From JBOGJI01 sp050747865 (GTDB taxonomy: Bacteria > Acidobacteriota > Thermoanaerobaculia > Multivoradales > JAHEKO01), in contig JBOGJI010000359.1 in assembly GCA_050747865.1 (NCBI GenBank), positions 1 through 19,807 of the forward strand: a stretch of DNA of 19,807 bases, in the 5' to 3' direction. The position numbers and the translations under genes are program-made. The notes below the pieces were generated by a model, which was given only the letters and a program-made list of their open reading frames with translations, was not told the DNA's origin and made no database searches. Below, piece after piece: positions 1 through 6,326 of the stretch; positions within the stretch are counted from its first letter, which is position 1; each line of letters begins with the position of its first letter.

Positions 1-157
1 TGTCCGGCTGCTGTGCCTCGATCTGCTCCAGCGCCGCCTCGCCATCGTCCGCTTCACCGACGACGCGCAACCGCGGATCCGCTTCGATCACCTGCTTGAG
101 GCCCAGGCGCAGGACCGGGTGGTCGTCCGCGACGACGATGCGGATTTCATCGGGCAT
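1..157 (-). CDS. NarL/FixJ-type response regulator, N-terminal part, cut by window edge
   Basis: The 52 visible residues begin MPDEIRIVVADDHPVLRLGL and form the first strand and helix of a receiver domain, with the acidic pair at D10-D11. The phospho-accepting Asp and any DNA-binding domain lie outside the window. ADDHPVLR wording is typical of NarL/FixJ regulators, and the gene directly follows a HisKA_3-type kinase, the usual partner of that class. Two in-frame ATGs exist, at 166 and 157. I prefer 157 because GAGG (167-170) sits 9 nt upstream of it, whereas it abuts the ATG at 166. The gene lies a few bases after the kinase stop and so is co-transcribed with it. The identification as a response regulator is secure; the NarL subclass is inferred from context and wording. 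Confidence 0.85.
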   Translation of the reverse strand, partial: MPDEIRIVVADDHPVLRLGLKQVIEADPRLRVVGEADDGEAALEQIEAQQPD

Positions 158-169
158 GGTGGCCATCCT

Positions 170-1255
170 CTAGTCGCGACTTTCGGCCGCTTCGTCGCTC
201 GTGCTCGACGATATCCCCTGGAGTTTCGTGACGTCGAACGCGATGGCGACCGTGGTCCCCTGGCCGGGCGCCGAGCGGACGTCGAACCGCCCACCGAGCA
301 GCGTGACGCGTTCCTGCATCCCGAGGAGCCCGAAACCGCCGTGCCCGGGCTGATGGTCGCCGGTCGCCGGCGCGAACCCGCGCCCGTCGTCCTGTACGGT
401 GATCAGGACCTGGGAAGGCGAGCGTCGCGCCGTGACCCGCGCGGCGCCGGCGCCCGAGTGCTTGAGGATGTTGTTCACGCATTCCTGGACGACGCGATAC
501 ACATTGATCTCGGCCTCCTTCGGGAACAGACCGTCGATGCCGTCCACCTCGGCGGCGAAGCGGATGGTCGAGGCGTTTGCCGCCTTCCTGACCAGCGCTT
601 CGAGGGCTTTCGTCAATCCCAGATGATCCAGATGGTGCGGTCGCAGGTTCTGCGCGATCTCGCGTACTTCGCCAATGGCCAGGGACGCCTCCGTGGAGAT
701 CTCTCCCACCCGCTCACCGGCGCGGTCCGTGTCGGCGCTGCCTGCCAGCATGGCGAGATTCTTGATGATCACCAGCCGCTGGCCGAGGCTGTCGTGCAGC
801 TCCGCGGCGATGCGCTTGCGCTCGGCTTCCTGGGAGGCGATGAGCTGGCGCGAGAACGCCCGCTGCGTGGAATGTGCCCGCTTCAGTCGCGATTCGCGCC
901 GTGTCCACGCGACCGCCACGAGTCCCACGGCGCCGGCCATCACCAGGGTGAGAAACCACCACGTGCGATAGAACGGCGGCAGCACCACGAGCGCCAGGTT
1001 TGCGCCCTCCGTGTTCCACACGCCGTCGCTGTTGGCGGCGATGACCGTGAACGTGTAGCTGCCGGGCGGGACGTAGGAGTAGTACGCCGTACGCCGGTCG
1101 GCCGCCTCGACCCAATCGTCGTCGAGGCCTGCCAGCCGGTACCTGAAGCGAACGCGCCGCGGGTTGACGAAGCTCAGGCCCGTGTATTGGATCTCGAACA
1201 TCGCGCTTGCCGGTGGGATGCGCAGCGGGCGATCGATCGCCGGCAGCGGACTCAC
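170..1255 (-). CDS. Short Y_Y_Y sensor histidine kinase (HisKA_3/HATPase_c)
   Basis: Predicted inner-membrane sensor kinase of 361 residues. Residues 10-90 form a Y_Y_Y domain (FEIQYTGLSF, FRYRLAGLDDDWVEA, PPGSYTFTVIAANSDGVW). A transmembrane helix follows at about 99-117. A HisKA_3 dimerisation domain carries H154 in AELHDSLGQ, and a C-terminal HATPase_c domain has the N box QECVNNILKHSG, the G1 box DDGRGF and the G2 box GGFGLLGM. In the family, Y_Y_Y normally follows a long periplasmic beta-propeller made of Reg_prop repeats. Here the propeller and any signal peptide are absent. The reading frame stays open upstream to 1696, but that extension is arginine-rich shadow of the receiver gene. 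I start at GTG 1255 because it overlaps the receiver stop as GTGA, which suggests translational coupling. The kinase probably phosphorylates the NarL-type regulator immediately downstream. Confidence 0.85.
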   Translation of the reverse strand: MSPLPAIDRPLRIPPASAMFEIQYTGLSFVNPRRVRFRYRLAGLDDDWVEAADRRTAYYSYVPPGSYTFTVIAANSDGVWNTEGANLALVVLPPFYRTWWFLTLVMAGAVGLVAVAWTRRESRLKRAHSTQRAFSRQLIASQEAERKRIAAELHDSLGQRLVIIKNLAMLAGSADTDRAGERVGEISTEASLAIGEVREIAQNLRPHHLDHLGLTKALEALVRKAANASTIRFAAEVDGIDGLFPKEAEINVYRVVQECVNNILKHSGAGAARVTARRSPSQVLITVQDDGRGFAPATGDHQPGHGGFGLLGMQERVTLLGGRFDVRSAPGQGTTVAIAFDVTKLQGISSSTSDEAAESRD

Positions 1256-1611
1256 CGACGCTCTCGAATCACCCGATCGAGCACGCCCGGCAGCTCGAAC
1301 AGGTTCTCCTTGAGCACGTAGGCGCGGGCGCCGGCCGCCTGCGCGGCGTCCCGCAGGTCCGCGTCGTCGTAGTCGGTGACGATGACCACCCGCGCCGCCG
1401 GGTGGGCGGCCGTGATCTCCAGGGTGGCGGCGATCCCATCCCGCTCGCGCATGGCGACGTCCATCAGCACGGCGTCTGGCCGGTGTGTCTGGTAGGCGCG
1501 GAGCGACTCCGTGCCATCGGTGCACTCGATGACCTCGGCGGCCACGGGGGCCACGAAGTCGGCGATCAGGCGACGCACGCGGGCGTTGTCGTCGACGATG
1601 AGCAGCTTCAT
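1252..1611 (-). CDS. Stand-alone receiver-domain response regulator
   Basis: This 119-residue CheY-like protein consists of a single receiver domain and nothing else. The acidic pair is D7-D8 (IVDDN), the phospho-acceptor is D51 (LMDVAM), the switch Thr is T79 (IVTDYDD) and the conserved Lys is K101 (VLKEN). It lacks an output domain, so it may act in a phosphorelay or by protein contact. It is the first gene of the cluster. Its TGA stop overlaps the GTG start of the kinase. No purine-rich Shine-Dalgarno sequence precedes ATG 1611 (the upstream minus-strand sequence is C-rich), so the start is supported mainly by the MKLLIVDDN opening. A weak extended -10-like CGCTACGCT lies on the minus strand at 1644-1652. 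Confidence 0.85.
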   Translation of the reverse strand: MKLLIVDDNARVRRLIADFVAPVAAEVIECTDGTESLRAYQTHRPDAVLMDVAMRERDGIAATLEITAAHPAARVVIVTDYDDADLRDAAQAAGARAYVLKENLFELPGVLDRVIRERR

Positions 1612-1748
1612 CGCGCCCGGGGGAGGAGGATGGCCATCGCACGAGCGTAGCGGGCGTGCTGGGCACGGGGTAGTGGGGGTACCGCACGATCCCCATGTGG
1701 CCGAACGCACGGCGACCCGCCGATCTCGCCCGAGCTGCTGGTGAAGCG

Positions 1749-1783
1749 ATCGCGGAGCCCCGTCGGCAACGGGGCTCCGCGAT
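1749..1783 (-). terminator. Strong 14-bp hairpin after the SLH-like gene
   Basis: The arms at 1749-1762 and 1770-1783 are perfectly complementary over 14 bp, with a 7-nt loop. The hairpin begins 25 bp past the stop of the SLH-like gene and lies before the receiver gene. No T-run follows on the minus strand, so it is either a non-canonical terminator or a 3' end-protecting stem. The rest of 1612-1808 shows no gene. Confidence 0.65.
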
Positions 1784-1808
1784 AGGAGCGTGCGATCGCT
1801 GGCGCCGA

Positions 1809-3434
1809 CTAGGGTCCGTACAGCGACAGCCCGAACGTCTTCGACAGGAAGACGGCGATCTGGCCGCGGCTCACCGCGTCGGCGGGACAGTAGTTGCCGG
1901 ACCCACATCCCGCAGTGATCCCCCGCGTCGCCAGATCTTCGATCCAGTTGGCGAACGTCGACGGGCACGCCACGTCGCCGAAGAGCCCGGTGCATTCAGG
2001 CGGTGCGTACCCGGAGCCCAGCAGCGTCTTCAGCAGCAACACTGCAACCTGGGCGCGCGTCACCGGGCTCTCCGGGCAGTAGTCGCCGCCGCCGCAGCCC
2101 GCCGTCACGCCCCGGCCCCCCAGATCCTCGATCCAGGCGCAGAACGGGCTGTCGAAAGGCACGTCTGTGAACAGCTCCTCTCCCTCTACGCACGCCGGCG
2201 GCACGTAGCCGCTGCCCTCCAGCGTCTTCAGCAGGAACACCGCCGCCTGTTCCCGCGTGGTCGGATTCGCCGGGCAGAACTCCGTCTCCGCGCAGCCCAG
2301 CACGCGAAGATCGCGCGCTGCCAGCGCCGGATCGCCGCTCACCGAGTGGTGCAGCAGTGTCTCGATCCAGGGATAGAACAGGCTCGAGCGCGCCACGTCC
2401 GCGAAGCTGTCTCCGAGGTGCAGCGTCCAGGTGATAGAGGACTCCTCCGAAAGGGTCTCCTGGAACGAGGCATCCCAGTGCAGCGCCGGGCGCTCGCCGC
2501 CCGACAGGTCGACGCCCATCTGATAACACAGGCCGGTGTCTCGGCAGCTCGCGGTCTGCGTGGGATCGACCATTCCGTAGTCCGCCTGGTCGACAACGAG
2601 GTCGTACACCGGTCCCGCGGGGCCGGTGAAGGCGGTGGCCGAACCGAGCAGGTCGTGGCTGAGGGTGCCGGCGTTGTTCCAGGCGGGCGCCACGTCGACG
2701 ATCTCTCCCGGCTCGAAGACGCCGTTGGCGTCGGAGGTGAGCTCGGCGTAGTCGACCTCGAGCGCCTCCGACTCGAAGACGCCCGTCTCCTCGGCCTCTC
2801 CGGGGATGGCGCGGACGAGCTTCGCCCGGTAGCCCGGAAACACGGTCTGGGTCGCCTGCCAGCCGGCGGTGTCGAAGTTGACGAACCCAGGGTGGAGCAG
2901 GGTCGCGGGGCTTTCGTCCGCACAGATGAACCGGCTGGGGAAGGTCATCGGATTCCAGCGTACGCCGATCCAGACGTTGCCATCCGGGATGTTGAGCCCC
3001 AGGCTGGTGATGTCGTACTCGAAGAATGCGCACGGCAGTCCGCCCGGGATGCCGGCCGCCGACACCGGCACCGCGCCGAGCAGCGTGCCGGGCCCCCCGT
3101 CCACCCCGTCGTCGTCGCGCACCTCGATCTCGAAATCGAGGTTCGGCCCACCCAGCGAGACCAGCCCGACGCACACCGTGTCGTAGGTCCCCGGATAGGC
3201 TGCGGGCGTGAACTGCTGCACGCCCTCGAACGTGCTGACGATGGCCGGGTTGCCGCTGTAGCCGTTCTCGGCCGCCCCGTCGTCGTAGATCTCGCCACCG
3301 GCGCAGTCGGCGCCGACGGCCCGTGGCGCCACCGGCCCCACGTCGGGGTCGAGCGCCAGCTCCTGGGAACCGGTTGCGGCGGGAGTGCAGAGGAGCACTG
3401 CGCAGCCGGCCACGATCATCCGGTATCGGGACAT
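1809..3434 (-). CDS. Secreted protein with three C-terminal SLH-like repeats
   Basis: This 541-residue exported protein begins with a signal peptide (MSRYRMIVAGCAVLLCTPAA, cleavage near residue 22). The middle, about residues 40-340, is rich in Gly, Asp and aromatic residues and looks like beta-sandwich surface domains; it includes the phrase SDANGVFEPGEIVDVAP, which I cannot assign to a named function. The last ~195 residues hold three SLH-like repeats, each with a W-I-E-D/T-L helix, a CG..YCP-type loop and a TR..AVFLLKT-type helix. SLH domains usually attach proteins to the cell surface, which suggests a cell-surface or secreted role. AGGAGG lies 7 nt before ATG 3434, so the start is well supported. 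The gene is divergent from the MscS channel gene, is preceded by an extended -10 motif and is followed by a hairpin. It appears to be a single-gene unit. Confidence 0.8.
   Translation of the reverse strand: MSRYRMIVAGCAVLLCTPAATGSQELALDPDVGPVAPRAVGADCAGGEIYDDGAAENGYSGNPAIVSTFEGVQQFTPAAYPGTYDTVCVGLVSLGGPNLDFEIEVRDDDGVDGGPGTLLGAVPVSAAGIPGGLPCAFFEYDITSLGLNIPDGNVWIGVRWNPMTFPSRFICADESPATLLHPGFVNFDTAGWQATQTVFPGYRAKLVRAIPGEAEETGVFESEALEVDYAELTSDANGVFEPGEIVDVAPAWNNAGTLSHDLLGSATAFTGPAGPVYDLVVDQADYGMVDPTQTASCRDTGLCYQMGVDLSGGERPALHWDASFQETLSEESSITWTLHLGDSFADVARSSLFYPWIETLLHHSVSGDPALAARDLRVLGCAETEFCPANPTTREQAAVFLLKTLEGSGYVPPACVEGEELFTDVPFDSPFCAWIEDLGGRGVTAGCGGGDYCPESPVTRAQVAVLLLKTLLGSGYAPPECTGLFGDVACPSTFANWIEDLATRGITAGCGSGNYCPADAVSRGQIAVFLSKTFGLSLYGP
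1812..2402 (-). repeat. Three tandem SLH-like repeats with paired cysteines
   Basis: These are protein-level repeats of about 60-70 residues at the C terminus of the gene at 1809-3434. The second and third match closely: WIEDLGGRGVTAGCGGGDYC against WIEDLATRGITAGCGSGNYC. The first is more divergent (PWIETLLHHS, VLGCAETEFCPANPTTREQA). All three carry a C-x5-C pair before the Pro, and further cysteines occur in the linkers (PPACVEG, PPECTG, DVACPS, PFCAW), so disulfide stabilisation outside the cell is likely. Confidence 0.75.
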
Positions 3435-3503
3435 GAGCCACCTCCTGGTGTCAGCTCGGGATGCCTCCCATGAGTAGGAGGACCTGCTGCTGATTTGCGC
3501 GCT

Positions 3504-3514
3504 AGTCTAGCACA
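3504..3514 (-). promoter_or_regulatory. Extended -10 promoter candidate for the SLH-like gene
   Basis: On the minus strand this reads TGTGCTAGACT, an extended -10 (TG-n-TAGACT). A start site near 3497 would give a leader of about 63 nt. No good -35 is visible at 16-18 bp. The same 11 bases occur upstream of the LysM operon (15175-15185), and a mirror-image relative points the other way at 3529-3538. Confidence 0.45.
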
Positions 3515-3528
3515 TGTGTTTCGCCTGC

Positions 3529-3538
3529 GTGCTAAGCT
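3529..3538 (+). promoter_or_regulatory. Extended -10 promoter candidate for the MscS-CNB gene
   Basis: GTGCTAAGCT on the plus strand resembles the GTGCTAGACT motif found elsewhere in the window and points toward the channel gene. With 3504-3513 it forms an inverted repeat (TAGCAC, 15 bp, GTGCTA). It could therefore be a back-to-back promoter pair or the two half-sites of one operator. Confidence 0.35.
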
Positions 3539-3608
3539 CGCGAACGCCAACGAGGAACACGACCTCATCGTTCCCAGGAGGTCGGGGTGACGTCTTGCCG
3601 GAACGCCG

Positions 3609-5117
3609 ATGCTGACCGCCTGGACGATTCCGCTGCTGTACGGGATGGGGACGCTGGTGGCGCTCGAGGCCGCCTACCTGGTGCTCCGGCGGGTCCTGCC
3701 GGGGTTCCGGCTGCGTCTCATCTATCAATTGTGGGCGGTCGGTGTCGCAGTGCTCGCCGCGCTCACCGTCGCCCACGTCGACCGTCAGATAGGGGGGTGG
3801 AAGGCCGCTGCCGCGACCACCGCCGTGCTCTCGGCGTGGGTGGCTTTCGCGCTGGTCAACGCCGCGGTGATCAAGCGTCCGTGGCGTCCAGACGCTCCCT
3901 TCCTGCCCAAGCTGGCCCGCGACGTCCTGCGCATGGGCGTGCTGATCGCCGTCGGCCTGCTGGCGGCCAAGACCATCCTCGGCGTCGAGCTCGGCGCCAT
4001 CCTGGTCTCCTCCACGGTGCTGTCGGCGGTCGCTGGCCTGGCGCTGCAGGACGTGCTCAAGAACGTCTTCGCCGGTCTGGCGCTGGACGTGGAGAAGCCG
4101 TTTGCTCGCGGTGACTGGCTGATGCTGGACGGCCAGACTGCGGTCCAGGTGGTCGACATGAGCTGGCGTACCACCCGCCTGCGCACCAAGGAGGGGGTGG
4201 ACATCTATGAACCGAACGCGCGCATCTCGAACGACCGCCTCCTCAACTACGGCTCCGGGCAACGACCGATCGCTCTGGCCTTTCGCGTTGGCCTGCCATA
4301 CGGGGCGCCGCCTGCCGACGTGAAGCAGGCGATCCGGGCTGCCGCGCATTCGGTTCCCGGCACGCTGGCCGAACCTCCGGTGGCGGTCTTCCTGGAGAGC
4401 TTCGCCGATCACGCGATCACCTACTACGTACGGGTGTGGACGCGCAGCGTCGCCGACATCGGGAGGTTCCGGGACGCCATCAACTCGCGGATCTGGTACG
4501 AGCTGAAACGCCGGGACCTGAGTATCCCGTTTCCCGTCCGCACCGTGCATCTCCACTCGGCGCCGGCGATGGAGAACGCGGCGCGCCGCGACGAGCACGC
4601 TCGGGCGGTGGCCCGGTTGTCGCGGCTCGAGCTGTTTCGCGAGCTCGATCCGGATGCCGTCCGGACGCTCGCCGAGGGGGCGACGCGGCGCCACTACGAC
4701 GACGGGGAGGTCCTCGTGCGTGAAGGCGACGCGGGGGAGTCGCTGCTGGTGATCGACGCCGGCTCGGCGGTGGCGAGCAAGTCGACGGAGGGGGGCGGCG
4801 GGGTCGAGATCGATGTCGGGCGGCTGGACGAGGGCGATTTCCTCGGAGAGCAGTCGCTGTTGACCGGTGAGCCACGCAACGCCACCGTGCGGGCCGACGG
4901 CGGATGCGTGGTGCTGGAGATCGCCAAGCCCCAGCTCGCCGAGATCCTGACCGCCGATCCCAAGATCGCCGAGGTCTTGAGCCACGTGTTGGTGACGCGG
5001 CAGGAGCTCACCGACGCGTCCTTGGCGAGCCACCAGGAGCAGCAACGCAGCAGGAGTCAGGTGGCGAGCGAAGCCTCGATCCTCGCCCGGATGCGTGCCT
5101 TCTTTGGTCTGCGGTAG
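3609..5117 (+). CDS. MscS-family mechanosensitive channel with C-terminal cyclic-nucleotide-binding domain
   Basis: This 502-residue inner-membrane channel has several hydrophobic helices in residues 4-135. The MscS pore helix and the start of the beta domain follow at about 141-170 (AGLALQDVLKNVFAGLALDV, then EKPFARGDWL), and the alpha/beta vestibule runs to about 310. A cNMP-binding domain occupies about 340-450, with phosphate-cassette residues G-E at about 413-414 and the following PRNATV (R near 422). Family knowledge: such fusions resemble bacterial cyclic-nucleotide-gated MscS channels, in which ligand modulates gating and mechanosensitivity is often weak. The start is uncertain: AGGAGGT at 3576-3582 is 26 nt from ATG 3609 and better placed for an out-of-frame GTG at 3587, but an in-frame TGA at 3588 rules out a longer protein. 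The gene ends 7 bp from mgtE, tail to tail, and lies near a cyclase that could supply its ligand. Confidence 0.9.
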   Translation: MLTAWTIPLLYGMGTLVALEAAYLVLRRVLPGFRLRLIYQLWAVGVAVLAALTVAHVDRQIGGWKAAAATTAVLSAWVAFALVNAAVIKRPWRPDAPFLPKLARDVLRMGVLIAVGLLAAKTILGVELGAILVSSTVLSAVAGLALQDVLKNVFAGLALDVEKPFARGDWLMLDGQTAVQVVDMSWRTTRLRTKEGVDIYEPNARISNDRLLNYGSGQRPIALAFRVGLPYGAPPADVKQAIRAAAHSVPGTLAEPPVAVFLESFADHAITYYVRVWTRSVADIGRFRDAINSRIWYELKRRDLSIPFPVRTVHLHSAPAMENAARRDEHARAVARLSRLELFRELDPDAVRTLAEGATRRHYDDGEVLVREGDAGESLLVIDAGSAVASKSTEGGGGVEIDVGRLDEGDFLGEQSLLTGEPRNATVRADGGCVVLEIAKPQLAEILTADPKIAEVLSHVLVTRQELTDASLASHQEQQRSRSQVASEASILARMRAFFGLR

Positions 5118-5124
5118 CAAACCC

Positions 5125-6312
5125 CTACAGCACCAACGTGGTGGCCAGGGCCAGCATCAGGCCCATGCCGACGATGTCGGTGATGGTGGTGAGGAAGATC
5201 GCCGAGGCGACCGCGGGGTCGGCGCCGAGCCGGCGCAGGACGAGCGGAATCAGCACGCCGGAGATGCCGGACATGAGGCAGGCTCCAGTCATCGCGAGAG
5301 CGATCACCAGCGCCAGCACCGGCGCCTGGGGCGCCGCCTCGGGCAAGCGCGAGGCGTAGAGCCACATCGCCGCGGCGGCCACCAGGCCGACGAGCAGGCC
5401 GTTGCCGAGGCCCAGCGCCGCCTCCTTGGCCACCAGGCGCAAACGCGATCGCTTTTCGACATCACCCAGGGCGAGGCCGCGCAGCGTGATCGCCAGCGCC
5501 TGACAGCCGGTGTTGCCGCTCTGCCCGGCGAGCACCGGGAGGAACGCCGCCAAGGCCACGATCTGCTCGATCGTGCCGGCAAACGAGCCGACGACGAGCG
5601 CGGCCAAAAACGCCGTCAGCAGATTGAGCTGCAGCCACGGATGGCGTTTGGTGAACGACGAGAGCAGCGGGGTGTCAGCGCGCTCCTCCTTGCTGACGCC
5701 GACCATCTTCCCGGGCTGGGCGGAGATCTCGATCACCTGTTGCTCGAACAGCCGCCAGCCGCGCACCTGCCCGACTAGCCGACGCTCTCGGTCGACGACC
5801 GGATAGACCGGGTAGTGGCGGCGTACCGCCGCCTTGCAGGCCTCTGTCAGCGACGTGTCGGCGGCGAAGGCGAACGGGTCCGGCATCATGACGCGGTCCA
5901 CCGTGGCATCGGGCGCGGCGAGCACCAGGTCGCGCATCACCACCAGGCCGACCAGCCGGTCCTCGTCGTCGGTGACGTAGAGGTAGGTGATGTCGGTAGG
6001 CACCGCGGAGCGGCTCACGGCCTCCACGGCGGCGGCCACCGTGGCGGTGTTGGGGACGCTTGCCGGAACCGGCTCCGCCAGCTCCGAGACGGAGCCGGGG
6101 ACGGCGCGATCCTCGCGCTCAGGCGTCAATGCGAACGGTCGTTTGGCCGCAGGCAGGTGCTCCGCCACCCGCCGGCCGTGCTCAGGTGGCAGCAGCGCCA
6201 GGGCCGCCTGGATCCGCTCAGGCGTCTCCCGGGTGAGCAATTCAGCCGCGTCCTCCGGCGCCCGCGCGCGCAGCGTACGTGCCAGCTCGCGGACGTCCAT
6301 CGCCTCAAACAT
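5125..6312 (-). CDS. mgtE: MgtE-family magnesium transporter with short N-domain
   Basis: This 395-residue protein is shorter than typical MgtE (about 450). In order it has a reduced N-terminal helical domain (1-60; the family usually has about 130 residues), two CBS domains (about 80-140 and 145-200), a connecting helix, and a five-helix membrane domain (about 225-395). MgtE wording is clear: LPVLAGQSGNTGCQALAITL and the last helix ITDIVGMGL, with D379 at the position of the pore Mg-binding aspartate. Mg2+ bound to the N and CBS domains normally closes the pore. The long upstream open frame to 6519 is shadow; ATG 6312 has GAGGAGG 6 nt upstream. The cyclase stop is 14 nt before the start, so the Shine-Dalgarno sequence abuts that stop. 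It is the last gene of the four-gene operon. Transport of another divalent metal, such as Co2+, cannot be excluded. Confidence 0.88.
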   Translation of the reverse strand: MFEAMDVRELARTLRARAPEDAAELLTRETPERIQAALALLPPEHGRRVAEHLPAAKRPFALTPEREDRAVPGSVSELAEPVPASVPNTATVAAAVEAVSRSAVPTDITYLYVTDDEDRLVGLVVMRDLVLAAPDATVDRVMMPDPFAFAADTSLTEACKAAVRRHYPVYPVVDRERRLVGQVRGWRLFEQQVIEISAQPGKMVGVSKEERADTPLLSSFTKRHPWLQLNLLTAFLAALVVGSFAGTIEQIVALAAFLPVLAGQSGNTGCQALAITLRGLALGDVEKRSRLRLVAKEAALGLGNGLLVGLVAAAAMWLYASRLPEAAPQAPVLALVIALAMTGACLMSGISGVLIPLVLRRLGADPAVASAIFLTTITDIVGMGLMLALATTLVL

Positions 6313-6326
6313 CTCGTGCCTCCTCT

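Noticed and set aside
1256..1696. Upstream extension of the histidine kinase frame to ATG 1696
   Set aside because: The extra 147 residues are arginine-rich and overlap the receiver gene in another frame; the GTGA overlap at 1252-1255 gives a better start.
1695..3473. A 592-codon plus-strand frame opposite the SLH-like gene
   Set aside because: It is arginine-rich with no recognisable domain; the minus-strand gene has a signal peptide, repeats and a good ribosome binding site.
3507..5120. A 537-codon minus-strand frame opposite the MscS-CNB gene
   Set aside because: The plus-strand frame has clear MscS and cNMP domains; the reverse frame has none.
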